Source: Xanthomonas hyacinthi (GTDB lineage Bacteria > Pseudomonadota > Gammaproteobacteria > Xanthomonadales > Xanthomonadaceae). From it: a stretch of 64,000 nucleotides of DNA. The notes below the pieces were generated by a model, which saw only the letters and a list, made by a program, of their open reading frames with translations, was not told the DNA's origin and did no database searches. The position numbers and the translations under genes were made by a program. The first letter of the stretch is position 1, and the number at the start of each line of letters is the position of its first letter. This document shows positions 52,673 through 61,665 of the stretch, in pieces. Location of the stretch: the NCBI RefSeq assembly GCF_009769165.1, contig NZ_CP043476.1, positions 3,727,001 through 3,791,000 of the forward strand, read 5' to 3'.

Positions 52673-52699
52673 AAAAGGCCGGGTTCGCCCGGCCTTTTT
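52673..52699. terminator. Bidirectional Rho-independent terminator
   Basis: AAAAGGCCGGG / CCCGGCCTTTTT with loop TTCG between the convergent sodA and araC-type genes. It has A's before and T's after the stem and can therefore serve both strands. Confidence 0.93.
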
Positions 52700-52716
52700 C
52701 GTTGCCGCGTGGGCGC

Positions 52717-53202
52717 CTATGCGGCCGGCCGGCACAGCCGGGCGCTGCCGGCCGCGCCGTCGCGCGCTGCGCCTGGTGCGTCGGCATCGGCGCTGTCGCG
52801 GTTGTGCCGCGCATACCAGCCCGGAGTCGCGCCGGTGACCCGGCGGAAGCTGTTGACGAAGTGGCTCTGGTCGAAGAAGCCGAGTTCGTAGGCCACGCTG
52901 CCCACCGAATGGCGTGGGCTCAGCAGCAGTTGCCGGGCGCGTTCGATGCGCCGTTGCAGCAGGTATTGCATCGGGCTGTGGCCGGTGCTCAGGCGGAACA
53001 TGCGGGCGAAGTGGTAGCGGCTGACGCAGGCGGCGTTGGCGATGTCGGCCAGGCCGATGCGCTCGGCCAGATGGTGGTCGATGTAGTGCTGGGCGCGGGC
53101 CAGTGCGCACGGGCGCAGGCCCTTGCCGGCGGCGCTGGCAGCGGGCGGGCGGGCGGTGGCGGTGGCGGTGGAACGCGAGGCGGGAGCGTGGGGATGGGGC
53201 AT
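52717..53202 (-). CDS. AraC-family regulator (short, DNA-binding domain only)
   Basis: A 161-residue protein that is little more than one AraC/XylS double helix-turn-helix (about 30-132). It has RAQHYIDHHLAERIGLADIA, RYHFARMFRLSTGHSPMQYL and LGFFDQSHFVNSFRRVTGAT. There is no N-terminal sensing domain; both ends are Ala/Arg/Pro-rich. Such short forms resemble SoxS-like regulators whose level alone controls targets. The targets are unknown. Confidence 0.9.
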   Translation of the reverse strand: MPHPHAPASRSTATATARPPAASAAGKGLRPCALARAQHYIDHHLAERIGLADIANAACVSRYHFARMFRLSTGHSPMQYLLQRRIERARQLLLSPRHSVGSVAYELGFFDQSHFVNSFRRVTGATPGWYARHNRDSADADAPGAARDGAAGSARLCRPAA

Positions 53203-53346
53203 GGCGTGTCTCCTGGGAGGCGCCGGAAACGCACGCGCGGGATCTGCGCTGGCGCCTGCGGTCTGTGCGTGGACAGCGTTTCCGGGACCTGTCCATGCTG
53301 CTGTCGGCGCCGCGTCGCGGCCACCCCAATCCGGCAGAGCGGATGC

Positions 53347-53745
53347 TCACCCGTTCGGGGGATTCCGCTGCGAGGTCTGTGCCGGTTCGCGCGGCAACAC
53401 CAGCAGGCGCCGGCCGAAACAGCGCGCATCGAGCGAATAGGCGCCCGGCCCGAGCAGCGCCAGCGCCAGCGCCGGCAGTGCCGCCAGCAGCGCCGCGCCC
53501 GTTGCCGTGGTGCCATGCCACAGCGCCACGGCCGGCGCCGCGCAGGCCAGCGCGGCGGCCAGCGGGGTGAGCGCGCCGGCGGCCGTCAGCAGCGCCAGCG
53601 CCAGCGTCGCCCACCGCCAGGTCGGCGGCAGCGCCCATGCGCTGCTGGCGGTGGACGGCCACAGGCTCAGCGCCAGGAACAGACGCAGGGCCAGCAGCCC
53701 GAGTCCGGCGCTGCCGCCGGGGAACATGGAGTAAAGTCGTTGCAT
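53347..53745 (-). CDS. Small DoxX-like membrane protein
   Basis: A 132-residue protein with four predicted membrane segments (GLGLLALRLFLALSLWPST, TWRWATLALALLTAAGALTP, AALACAAPAVALWHGT, LLAALPALALALLGPGAYSL). The late GPGAYSLDARCFGR resembles the end of DoxX/DoxD-like proteins. Function unknown. It is divergent from the histidine kinase gene. Confidence 0.7.
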   Translation of the reverse strand: MQRLYSMFPGGSAGLGLLALRLFLALSLWPSTASSAWALPPTWRWATLALALLTAAGALTPLAAALACAAPAVALWHGTTATGAALLAALPALALALLGPGAYSLDARCFGRRLLVLPREPAQTSQRNPPNG

Positions 53746-53885
53746 GGCCCGCAGGCTATGGTCGGCGCAGCACGTCGGCCTAGCCGTATTCGGGGTAGCG
53801 CAACATCCCTCGATCGGGGGCGTTGGCGGGGTCGGCGCACCCGTCGAAAATCCGGTTTTCCTTTTTGCGAGCGAGAGAGAGCGCA

Positions 53886-56800
53886 GTGCGAAGTCTGCGA
53901 AGACGGGGTTGGGCGGGCGCCATGCTGGTGCTCGGCCTGGCCTTCGCGGCGCCGCCTGCCGCCGCCATACCGACGCCGTTGCGGCCGACGCCGCTGCACA
54001 ACACCGCCTGGCGGGTGGAGCAGGGTGCGCCGGCGGACGTGTGGGCGCTGGCGCAGTCGGGCGACGGCTATCTGTGGATGGCTACCGGTTTCGGCCTGTA
54101 CCGCTTCGATGGCGAGCGCTTCGAGCGCCACGAGCCGGCGCACGGCATGCGCCTGCTGTCGCAGAACGTGACCGCGTTGACGGTGTTGCCGGACGGGCGC
54201 ATGTGGCTGGGCTATTTCGACGGCGGCGCCAGCCTGCTGCAAGGCGATCGGCTGCTGCAGTACGGCCCGGCCGAGGGCTTCCCGGCCGGGCCGGTGGCGC
54301 GGCTGGAACTGGACGCGCAGGGCACGTTGTGGGCGGCGACCTGGGCCGGGCTGGCCCGCTTCGACGGCCGCCGCTGGCAGCGGATCGGCGCCGATTGGGG
54401 GTATCCGTCCGCGCGCGCCGACTGGCTGCTGCGCGACCGCCGCGGGGTGCTGTGGGTGAGCAGCGGCGACAGCGTGCTGCGCCTGCGCCCGGGCGCGCGC
54501 CGCTTCGAGCCGACCGGCATCGCCACCCTGTTGTACGCGGTGCTGGCGGAAAGCCCGGACGGCCGCATCTGGCTGTCGGACCGGCGCGGCGGCACCCGGG
54601 CCATCACCGGCGCCGATGGCACGCTGCTGCCGCCGGCGGCGCAACGCGCGGTGCCGGCGCTGCGCACGCTGGCGGCACGGCGCATGGGCTTCGCCCGCGA
54701 CGGCAGCCTGTGGCTGTCCGACTTCCAGGCGCGCGGCGCGGTGCGGGTGATGCTGGAGGATCCGCGCGCGCCGCGGCTGGAGCAGTTCCGCCGCAGCGAC
54801 GGGCTGGCCTCCGACTACGCCGCGCCGGTGCTGGAGGACAAGGAGGGCAATGTCTGGATCGGCAGCACGCTCGGCCTCAACCGCTACCGGCAACGCAACG
54901 TGATGGCGCTGCCCGGCCAGCCCGGCGCGCAGGCCGGCGCGGTCGAAGTGCATGCGCAGCCCGACGGCAGCGTGCTGGTCTCCGATCCGCAGGGCATGTT
55001 CCGCGCCGACCGCGCCGCGGCCGCGCGGCTGCTGCGCGGCGCGCCGCTGGCGCAGGAGTATGCGCGGCTGCGCGACAGTGGTTGGGTGCTCGGCGCCGAC
55101 GGCATCGTGCGCCTGCGCCACGGGCGCCGGGTCGAGGCCGCGCTGCCGGCCGGGTTCGCGCCGCGGCAGGTGCGCGCGTTCCTGTCCGATCGTGCCGGCG
55201 ATGCCTGGATCGCGGTCGCCGAACATGGCGTGTTCCGCTACCGCGACGGGCAGTGGATACGGCAGACGCGGCTACCGCAGGCCACCTGCACCGCGATCGC
55301 CGAGGACGCGCAGGGCCGCTACTGGTTCGGCTATGCATCCGGCCAGGTGCGGCAGCTGCGCGGCGAGCAGGTCCGCGTATTCGCGGCCGACGAGGGCTTG
55401 CAGGTCGGCCGGGTCAATACCATCCATGCCGGCGCCGGCGCGTTGCTGGTGGCCGGCGAACTGGGCATCGCGCAATGGCGCGGCGCGCGCTTCGTCACGC
55501 TGCCGCCGTCGCGCGCGCCGGGCTTGCGCGGCATCACCGGCATCGCCGAGAGCGACGACGGCGAGCTGTGGCTCAACGGCGCGGTGGGCGTGTCGCGGAT
55601 CGGCCGGCGCCAGCTCGATGCGGCGCTCGGTGCCGCCGACACGACGCTGCAGCCCGTCTACTACGGCGCCGCCGACGGCTTGCCCGGCCTGGCGCTGCAG
55701 GCCAACCGCAGCGGCACCGCGGCGCGCGACGGCGATGGGCTGGTGTGGCTGGCCACCAGCCAGGGCCTGGCCTGGATCGACACCCGGCACCTGTGGCGCA
55801 ATCCGTGGCCGCCGCAGGTGTTCGTGCGCGCGCTGTTCGCCAACGAGCGGTCGCTGCCGCTGGATGCGCCGCTGCGGCTGCCCAAGGGCACCACGCGCGT
55901 GCAGATCGCCTACACCGCGACCAGCCTGACCTCGCCGGAGCGGATGCGCTTCCGCTTCCGCCTGGACGGGGTGGATGAGACCTGGCGCGATGCCGGCGGG
56001 CGCCGCGAGGCGTTCTATACCAACCTGCGCCCGGGGCAGTACCGCTTCCAGGTGATCGCCGCCAACAACGACGGGGTCTGGAACAGGCACGGCGCCATGC
56101 TGCGCTTCGGCATCGCGCCGCGCTTCGTGCAGACCCCGGCGTTCTGGACGCTGTGCCTGCTGGCGCTGCTGCTGGCGTTGTCGGCGCTGTACCTGCTGCG
56201 CATGCGCCAGCTGGCCACGCGACTGCGGCTGCGCCTGGAGGAGCGCTACCAGGAGCGCGAGCGCATCGCCCGCGAGCTGCACGACACCTTGCTGCAGGGC
56301 TACCAGGGCCTGATCCTGCGCACCCATGCGGCGCTGGACACGCTGCCGGCCGCCGCGCCGCTGCGGCGCGAGCTGGAGGGCACGCTCGATCGCGCCGAAC
56401 AGGCGCTGGAGCAGGGCCGCGACCGGGTCGAGGGCCTGCGCGCCAGCGCCGGGTCCACGCCCTCGCTGCCGAGCGCCTTCGCCGCCATGCTCGAGGAACT
56501 GGGTGCGCAGTCGCAGCTGCAGCGGCGGGTGCTGGTCGAAGGCACGCCGCTGCCGCTGCAGCCGCTGGTCGCCGACGAGTTGTACCAGCTCGGCCGCGAG
56601 GCGCTGCTCAACGCGTTCCGGCATGCGCAGGCGAGCAGCATCGAGGTCGAGATCGCCTACGGCCGCGACGCGCTGCGGCTGCGCTTTCGCGACGACGGCC
56701 GCGGCATCGAACCGCAGGTACTGGCCGCCGGCGGCCGCGCCGGACACTGGGGGTTGACCGGCATGCAGGAGCGCGCGCGGCGCATCGAGGCGCGGCTGGA

Positions 56801-56927
56801 CGTGTGGTCGCGGCCGGGCATGGGCACCGAGCTCAATCTGCGCCTGCCGGCGCGCCGCGCCTACCGCGAACCGGCGCGAAACCGGCTATGGTGCCGCCTG
56901 CGCCAATGGCTGCCGGGAACCGACTGA
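53886..56927 (+). CDS. Propeller-type sensor histidine kinase (Reg_prop/Y_Y_Y/HisKA_3)
   Basis: A 1013-residue membrane sensor. A signal peptide (GAMLVLGLAFAAPPAAA) is followed by a large periplasmic part (about 30-740) with repeated two-component regulator propeller units such as DVWALAQSGDGYLWMATGFG, LYRFDG and GNVWIGSTLGLNRYRQ, and a Y_Y_Y domain (about 655-735). One membrane helix follows (LLALLLALSALYLL), then HisKA_3 with His near residue 799 in RIARELHDTLLQGYQGLIL and a HATPase with NAFRHAQAS, DDGRGIEP and GLTGMQERARRIEARLDV. The GTG at 53886 is preferred, as it gives a proper signal peptide. The ligand is unknown; relatives sense glycans. Confidence 0.92.
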   Translation: MRSLRRRGWAGAMLVLGLAFAAPPAAAIPTPLRPTPLHNTAWRVEQGAPADVWALAQSGDGYLWMATGFGLYRFDGERFERHEPAHGMRLLSQNVTALTVLPDGRMWLGYFDGGASLLQGDRLLQYGPAEGFPAGPVARLELDAQGTLWAATWAGLARFDGRRWQRIGADWGYPSARADWLLRDRRGVLWVSSGDSVLRLRPGARRFEPTGIATLLYAVLAESPDGRIWLSDRRGGTRAITGADGTLLPPAAQRAVPALRTLAARRMGFARDGSLWLSDFQARGAVRVMLEDPRAPRLEQFRRSDGLASDYAAPVLEDKEGNVWIGSTLGLNRYRQRNVMALPGQPGAQAGAVEVHAQPDGSVLVSDPQGMFRADRAAAARLLRGAPLAQEYARLRDSGWVLGADGIVRLRHGRRVEAALPAGFAPRQVRAFLSDRAGDAWIAVAEHGVFRYRDGQWIRQTRLPQATCTAIAEDAQGRYWFGYASGQVRQLRGEQVRVFAADEGLQVGRVNTIHAGAGALLVAGELGIAQWRGARFVTLPPSRAPGLRGITGIAESDDGELWLNGAVGVSRIGRRQLDAALGAADTTLQPVYYGAADGLPGLALQANRSGTAARDGDGLVWLATSQGLAWIDTRHLWRNPWPPQVFVRALFANERSLPLDAPLRLPKGTTRVQIAYTATSLTSPERMRFRFRLDGVDETWRDAGGRREAFYTNLRPGQYRFQVIAANNDGVWNRHGAMLRFGIAPRFVQTPAFWTLCLLALLLALSALYLLRMRQLATRLRLRLEERYQERERIARELHDTLLQGYQGLILRTHAALDTLPAAAPLRRELEGTLDRAEQALEQGRDRVEGLRASAGSTPSLPSAFAAMLEELGAQSQLQRRVLVEGTPLPLQPLVADELYQLGREALLNAFRHAQASSIEVEIAYGRDALRLRFRDDGRGIEPQVLAAGGRAGHWGLTGMQERARRIEARLDVWSRPGMGTELNLRLPARRAYREPARNRLWCRLRQWLPGTD

Positions 56928-56965
56928 AGTGAGCGACCTGAAGTGAGCGAGCCGAAGTGAGCGAA
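56924..56965 (+). repeat. 14-bp tandem repeat with three GTG starts
   Basis: Three consecutive copies of [18 protein letters not shown] sequence, each with a GTG (56929, 56943, 56957) in a different frame. The first two GTGs open five-codon frames that end in TGA overlapping the next GTG; the third is the response-regulator start. It lies across the kinase stop (56925-56927). Confidence 0.85.
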
Positions 56966-57592
56966 GTGTCGTCCGTGCCGATCCGCATCCTCGTCGTCGA
57001 CGACCATCCGCTGCTGCGCGAGGGCATGGCCGCGGTGCTGGCCGCGCAGCCGGACCTGCAGCTGGTCGGCGAGGCCGGCGACGGCCTGCAGGCGCTGCAG
57101 GCCTATCGCACGCTGCGCCCGGACCTGGTGCTGCTGGACCTGCAGCTGCCCGGCCTCGGTGGCATCGAGGTGATCGTCGCCCTGCGCAAGGAATTCCCGC
57201 AGGCGCGGATCGTGGTGGTCACCGCCGCGCGCGGCGACGTGCAGGCGGTGCGCGCGCTGGAAGCCGGCGCCAGCGGCTATCTGCTCAAGAGCGGGCTGCG
57301 CCGCGAACTGGTCGACACGGTGCGCGCGGTGCACCAGGGCCGGCGCCAGGTGCAGGCCGAAGTGGCGGCGGGGATCGCCGAACACCTGCTCGGCGACAGC
57401 CTGTCCGCGCGCGAGATCCAGGTGCTGCAGCGCGTGGCCGCGGGCAATTCCAACAAGGCCGTCGCCGCGCTGCTGTCGATCGCCGAGGAGACGGTCAAGG
57501 CGCACATGAAGAACATCCTGTGCAAGCTCGGCGCGCGCGACCGCACCCATGCGGTGGCGATCGCGGTCAAGCGCGGCATCATCGAACTGTAA
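56957..57592 (+). CDS. NarL/FixJ-family response regulator
   Basis: A 211-residue regulator. The receiver domain (about 8-125) has IRILVVDDHPLLREGMAAVL, phosphoacceptor Asp61 in LVLLDLQLPGLGGIEVI, VVVTAARGD and GASGYLLKSGLRRELVD. The LuxR-type helix-turn-helix (about 145-205) has LSAREIQVLQRVAAGNSNKA and ETVKAHMKNILCKLGARDRT. It lies 29 bp after the kinase gene and is its partner. The start is the third GTG of a 14-bp tandem repeat. Confidence 0.95.
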   Translation: MSEVSSVPIRILVVDDHPLLREGMAAVLAAQPDLQLVGEAGDGLQALQAYRTLRPDLVLLDLQLPGLGGIEVIVALRKEFPQARIVVVTAARGDVQAVRALEAGASGYLLKSGLRRELVDTVRAVHQGRRQVQAEVAAGIAEHLLGDSLSAREIQVLQRVAAGNSNKAVAALLSIAEETVKAHMKNILCKLGARDRTHAVAIAVKRGIIEL

Positions 57593-57616
57593 AAATACGC
57601 GCCGCGGTGTGCGCGG

Positions 57617-58540
57617 TCAGGGCACCGGCAGCGGCGGCATGGCCTCGGCCGGCGGCGTGTCCAGCGGTTGCAGCGCCACCAGCAGGCCGCGCGGGTCGCT
57701 GCCGCGGGTCGCGCCCGGCGCCCGCTCCAGCACGCGCGCGCTGCGCAGCGGACGGAAGCGGCCGCGTTCGAAGAACACATGGTCGGCCTGCGCGGCCAGC
57801 GCGAACACGCGCGGATCCAGGCCGTTGCGCAGCGCATCGCCACGCGTGCCGCGCAGGCGCGCGTCGCTGTCGCCGAAGCGCGCGGCCAGCGGCACCAGTT
57901 CCGGCGCGTCGGCGGCGGCGAAGAAGCCGCCGGCGAGCAGCGAGGGCACGCCTTCGGCGGTGGCGTCGATCCACGCCATCAGGTCGTCGGTCTGTTCGCG
58001 GCGGCTGGCGCCGCCGTCGCGCACGGCATGCAGGCGGGTGAAGTACAGGTTCACCGGCTGCCCGTGCAGGTCCACGCGCACCAGGCCGGCCACGCTGTAG
58101 TCCTCGAACGGATGCAATAAGGTCTCCGCTTCCTCCAGCACCGGCAGCCGGGTCAGCAGCGCATTGCCGCGGCGTTGCGGCCGGCTCGGCGGATCGGCGC
58201 TGATGAAATGGCAGTGGTAGCCAAGCTGCGCGGCCAGCCATTGCGCCTGGTTCGGCAGTTCCGCGGTCTGCAGCACTTCCTGCAGCGCGATCGCATCGGG
58301 TTGCAGACGTTGCAGCGCCTCGACGATGCGCACGCGGCGCGCCGGCCAGTCGTTGCGGTCCTGCTCGAGATTGAGGCTGACCATGCTGAGCGTGGCCGCG
58401 GGGGCAGGCGGCGGCAGCGGCGGTGGCACCGATGACGGCAGGTGGGCAGGCAGCGCCTGCGCGCCCGCATGCGCGACCAGGGCCAGCAGCAGCCAGCCGA
58501 GGCGATGCCGTCGTCGTGGGGTCCCGGTCGTGCGCATCAT
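57617..58540 (-). CDS. EEP-fold protein with degraded active site
   Basis: A 307-residue exported protein (signal peptide GWLLLALVAHAGAQA) with an endonuclease/exonuclease/phosphatase fold. Compared with the EEP domain of the fused protein next to it, the shared frame is clear (NLEQDRNDWPARRVRIVEAL, PDAIALQEVLQTAELPNQAQ, GNALLTRLPVLEEAETLL, QADHVFFERG). Several catalytic positions have changed, however: the GDFN motif reads GGFF (Gly205, Phe207), THLH reads TRLH (Arg169), and the late SDH reads SDP (Pro283). Hydrolytic activity is therefore doubtful. It may act as a binding protein or regulator. Transcribed after the EEP-GH3 gene, with a 64-bp gap. Confidence 0.88.
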   Translation of the reverse strand: MMRTTGTPRRRHRLGWLLLALVAHAGAQALPAHLPSSVPPPLPPPAPAATLSMVSLNLEQDRNDWPARRVRIVEALQRLQPDAIALQEVLQTAELPNQAQWLAAQLGYHCHFISADPPSRPQRRGNALLTRLPVLEEAETLLHPFEDYSVAGLVRVDLHGQPVNLYFTRLHAVRDGGASRREQTDDLMAWIDATAEGVPSLLAGGFFAAADAPELVPLAARFGDSDARLRGTRGDALRNGLDPRVFALAAQADHVFFERGRFRPLRSARVLERAPGATRGSDPRGLLVALQPLDTPPAEAMPPLPVP

Positions 58541-58604
58541 GCGCTGGATGCTAGGACGTGCGGCTTCAGCGCCGCGTGTACATGGACACGCGGCGCTGCG
58601 GTTC

Positions 58605-61586
58605 CTAGCGCGGCAGCACGCTTTCCTGTAGACGCAGCGGCACGCTGGCCGCGGCTTGCGTCGCCGAGCGGCCCAGCACCAGTGCGTAGTCGCCGGCGGC
58701 GATGCGCCACTGGCGCTGCGCCGGATCGTAGTCGGCCAGGGTCTTGGGTTCGGCGACGATGCTGACGCGGCGGGTTTCGCCGGGCTTGAGCGTGAGCTTG
58801 TCCCAGCCGACCAGGCGGATCGGCGTGTGGTGGCCCTGCGGCAGGCGCAGGTACAGCTGCGGCACGTCGGCGCCTTCGCGTTCGCCGCTGTTGCGCACGT
58901 CGAAGCTGGCGATCACGCTGCTGCCGTCCACCTGCACGCTCAGGTTGGCATAGTCGAAGCGGGTGTAGGACAGCCCATGGCCGAACGCGTACAGCGGATC
59001 CAGGCCGCGCGCGGCGAACCAGCGGTAGCCGACGTTGGCGCCTTCGATGGCGTAGTCGACATTGCTGCCGGCCGGTTGCGCCGGCTTGAAGCCCAGCCCC
59101 GGGATCGACGGCCGCGGCAATTGCGCCACGTCGCGCAGCCAGGTCACCGGCAGGCGCCCGGAAGGATTGACCTCGCCCAGCAACAGCCGCGCCAGCGCTT
59201 CGCCGCCGCGGATGCCCGGGTACCACGCTTCCAGCACCGCCGGCACCTGCTGCAGCCACGGCATCGCCACCGGGCCGTTGGTTTCCAGCACCACCACCGT
59301 GCGCGGATTGGCCTTGGCCATCGCCGCGATCAGCGCGTCCTGCTTGCCGGGCAGTTTGATGTCGGGCAGGTCCACCGATTCGGCCGACCACTGCGTGGCG
59401 AACACGATCACCGCTTCGGCGCCGCGCGCGAGCCTGGCCGCGGCGGCTACATCGTCGCCGCTGGCGTAGTCGATCTGCGCCTCCGGCATGGCCTTGCGTA
59501 ATGCCTGCAGCGGCGAGGACGGATGCAACATCACCGGACCCGGCCAGGTGGTCGGGGCCAGCCCCGGCACCGCGTTGCCGCCGTTGACGGTGAAGCCGAC
59601 CATCGACGAGCCGCCGCCGCCGATCACGCCCTTGTCGGCATGCCCGCCGATCACCGCGATGCGCCGCAGCGTGCGCGGCAACGGCAGCGTGTCGCGCTCG
59701 TTGCGCAGCAGCACCGTGCCTTCCTCGACCACGTTCTGCACCGCCGCGCCGCCGGCGACGTCGTCGATCGGCTGCCGCTGCGGCGGATGGTCGAAGCTGC
59801 CGGTGGCGATGAAGGCGCGCAGGATGCGCCGCACCATGTCGTCCAGGCGCGCCTGCGGCACCGTGCCGCCGGCCACCGCCAGGCGCAGCGGCTGGTCGAA
59901 GTACACCGCCTTGTCGAACACTTCGCCGGCCGACTGCTGGTCCAGGCCGGCCAGCGCCGCCTTGGAGCCGCTGTGCACGCCGCCCCAGTCGGACATCACG
60001 TAGCCGGGGAACTTCCATTCCTGCTTCAGCACCTGGTTGAGCAGGTAGTCGTGCTCGCAGCCGTAGATGCCGTTGATGCGGTTGTAGGAACACATCACCG
60101 AGCCGGGCTCGCCGATCTTCAGCGCCAGCTCGAACGCCAGCAGGTCCGATTCGTGCATGGCCTGCTCGCCGATGTCGGCGCTGTGGGTGTTGCGCCCGGT
60201 CTCCAGATCGTTCATCGCGAAGTGCTTCATCGTCGACACCACGCGCTGGCTCTGCACGCCGCGGATCGATTCGCCGACCATGACCCCGGCCAGCAGCGGA
60301 TCTTCGCCGGCGTATTCGAAGTTGCGGCCGTTGCGCGGATCGCGTTGCAGGTTGACGCTGCCGGCCAGCAGCACGTTGAAGCCCTGCTGCCAGGCCTCGC
60401 GGCCCATGGTGGCGCCGCCGGCGAAGGCCAGGTCGCGGTTCCAGGTGGCGGCGGTGGCCGGGCCGGACGGCAGCGCGGTGGCGTGATCGCCGCGGCGCAC
60501 GTTGCCCGGATTGGTCACGCCGACGCCGGCGTCGGCCAGCTGCTGCGCGGCGATGCCCAGGCGCTCGATCGCCGGCACGAAGCCGGCCGAGCCGAGCGCG
60601 CCGGGCGGCAGCGCGCCGCCGTCCTTGCCCAGGCCGAAGTAGCTGTGCAGCATCTGGAACTTCTCGTCCGGGGTCATCGCCTGCACCAGCAACGCGGCGC
60701 GGCGGTCCGGCGCCAGCGCGCGATCGGTCCACGGGCGTTGCGCGTCGGCCGTGGCGCTGGGCGCCAGGCGCAAGGTGCTGACCAGGCCGAAGTGATCCGA
60801 GGCCCACACGCCGTTCGCATCGGGTTTCTGGAACAGGATGCGGCTGCTCACCGGCGCGAAGCGCTCGCGCTGGAAGAACACGTGGTCGATGCGCCTGGGC
60901 GGATTGAACTTCGGGTTCAAGGTGCTGTCGGCGCGGCCGTCCCTGGTGCCGTGCAGGCTGCCGTAGCTGTCGTCGAAACCGCCGCGCAGCGCGGCCAGTT
61001 CCGGCGCGTCGGCGCTGGCATTGAAGTCGCCGGCGAGCAGCGACGGCGCGCCGTCGGCGGTCTTCTCGACCCAGGCCAGCAGGTCCTGCAGCTGGCGTTC
61101 GCGCAGCGCACCGCCGGCCTGCGTCCAGTGCAGGTGGGTGACGTAGAGATTGACCGCGCGGCCGTCCACGTCCAGGCGCAGGCGCCCGGCGCTGCGGCTG
61201 TCGTCGAGCGGGTTCAGGCGGATCTGCTCGCGCGCCAGGATCGGGCGCCGGGTCAGCAGCGCGTTGCCGTAGCGCTGCGCGGCGCCGGGCGGATCGACGC
61301 TGGTGAAGTACCACGCGTAGCCGAGCTGCTTGGCCAGCCATTGCGCCTGGTTGGGCAGCTTGTCGTGCTGCAGCACCTCTTCCAGCGCGATCGCGTCCGG
61401 GTGCAGTTCGCGCAGCGTCCGCACGATCTGGGTGCGCCGAGTCGGCCAGTCGAGCTTGTCGTGATACAGGTTCAGCGTGACCACGCTGAGCGTCGGGGTG
61501 TCCTTGTCGGTCGCGGGCGCAGGCGCGGCGAAGGCCGGCCAGGCCAGCGCGAGCGCCAGGCAAAGGAATCCTGAAAACGTTTTCAT
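58605..61586 (-). CDS. Secreted EEP - GH3 beta-glucosidase fusion
   Basis: A 993-residue protein in one uninterrupted frame. The signal peptide (LCLALALAWPAFA) is followed by an EEP domain (about 30-275) with Asn39, the Glu of ALEEV, THLH (151-153), GDFN (Asp187, Asn189), IDHVFF (Asp234, His235) and SDHFG (Asp264, His265), all intact. A GH3 enzyme follows (about 285-990), starting PDEKFQMLHSYFGLG, with NLQRDPRNGRNFEYAGEDPL, KHFAMNDLETGRNTH, the nucleophile Asp533 in YVMSDWGGVHSG, VLLRNERDTLPLP and the fibronectin-like end with PLYAFGHGLSYTRFDYANLS. GH3 proteins normally start with their own signal peptide; here it is supplied by the EEP domain. Substrates are unknown. Confidence 0.9.
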   Translation of the reverse strand: MKTFSGFLCLALALAWPAFAAPAPATDKDTPTLSVVTLNLYHDKLDWPTRRTQIVRTLRELHPDAIALEEVLQHDKLPNQAQWLAKQLGYAWYFTSVDPPGAAQRYGNALLTRRPILAREQIRLNPLDDSRSAGRLRLDVDGRAVNLYVTHLHWTQAGGALRERQLQDLLAWVEKTADGAPSLLAGDFNASADAPELAALRGGFDDSYGSLHGTRDGRADSTLNPKFNPPRRIDHVFFQRERFAPVSSRILFQKPDANGVWASDHFGLVSTLRLAPSATADAQRPWTDRALAPDRRAALLVQAMTPDEKFQMLHSYFGLGKDGGALPPGALGSAGFVPAIERLGIAAQQLADAGVGVTNPGNVRRGDHATALPSGPATAATWNRDLAFAGGATMGREAWQQGFNVLLAGSVNLQRDPRNGRNFEYAGEDPLLAGVMVGESIRGVQSQRVVSTMKHFAMNDLETGRNTHSADIGEQAMHESDLLAFELALKIGEPGSVMCSYNRINGIYGCEHDYLLNQVLKQEWKFPGYVMSDWGGVHSGSKAALAGLDQQSAGEVFDKAVYFDQPLRLAVAGGTVPQARLDDMVRRILRAFIATGSFDHPPQRQPIDDVAGGAAVQNVVEEGTVLLRNERDTLPLPRTLRRIAVIGGHADKGVIGGGGSSMVGFTVNGGNAVPGLAPTTWPGPVMLHPSSPLQALRKAMPEAQIDYASGDDVAAAARLARGAEAVIVFATQWSAESVDLPDIKLPGKQDALIAAMAKANPRTVVVLETNGPVAMPWLQQVPAVLEAWYPGIRGGEALARLLLGEVNPSGRLPVTWLRDVAQLPRPSIPGLGFKPAQPAGSNVDYAIEGANVGYRWFAARGLDPLYAFGHGLSYTRFDYANLSVQVDGSSVIASFDVRNSGEREGADVPQLYLRLPQGHHTPIRLVGWDKLTLKPGETRRVSIVAEPKTLADYDPAQRQWRIAAGDYALVLGRSATQAAASVPLRLQESVLPR

Positions 61587-61665
61587 AGCGGGGCGTAAGG
61601 CCTCTCTAGCAGCTGAAGGGAGTTCGCATCGGGGGGAGTAGGGGAGGGAAAAGCCAGGTGCAGCG

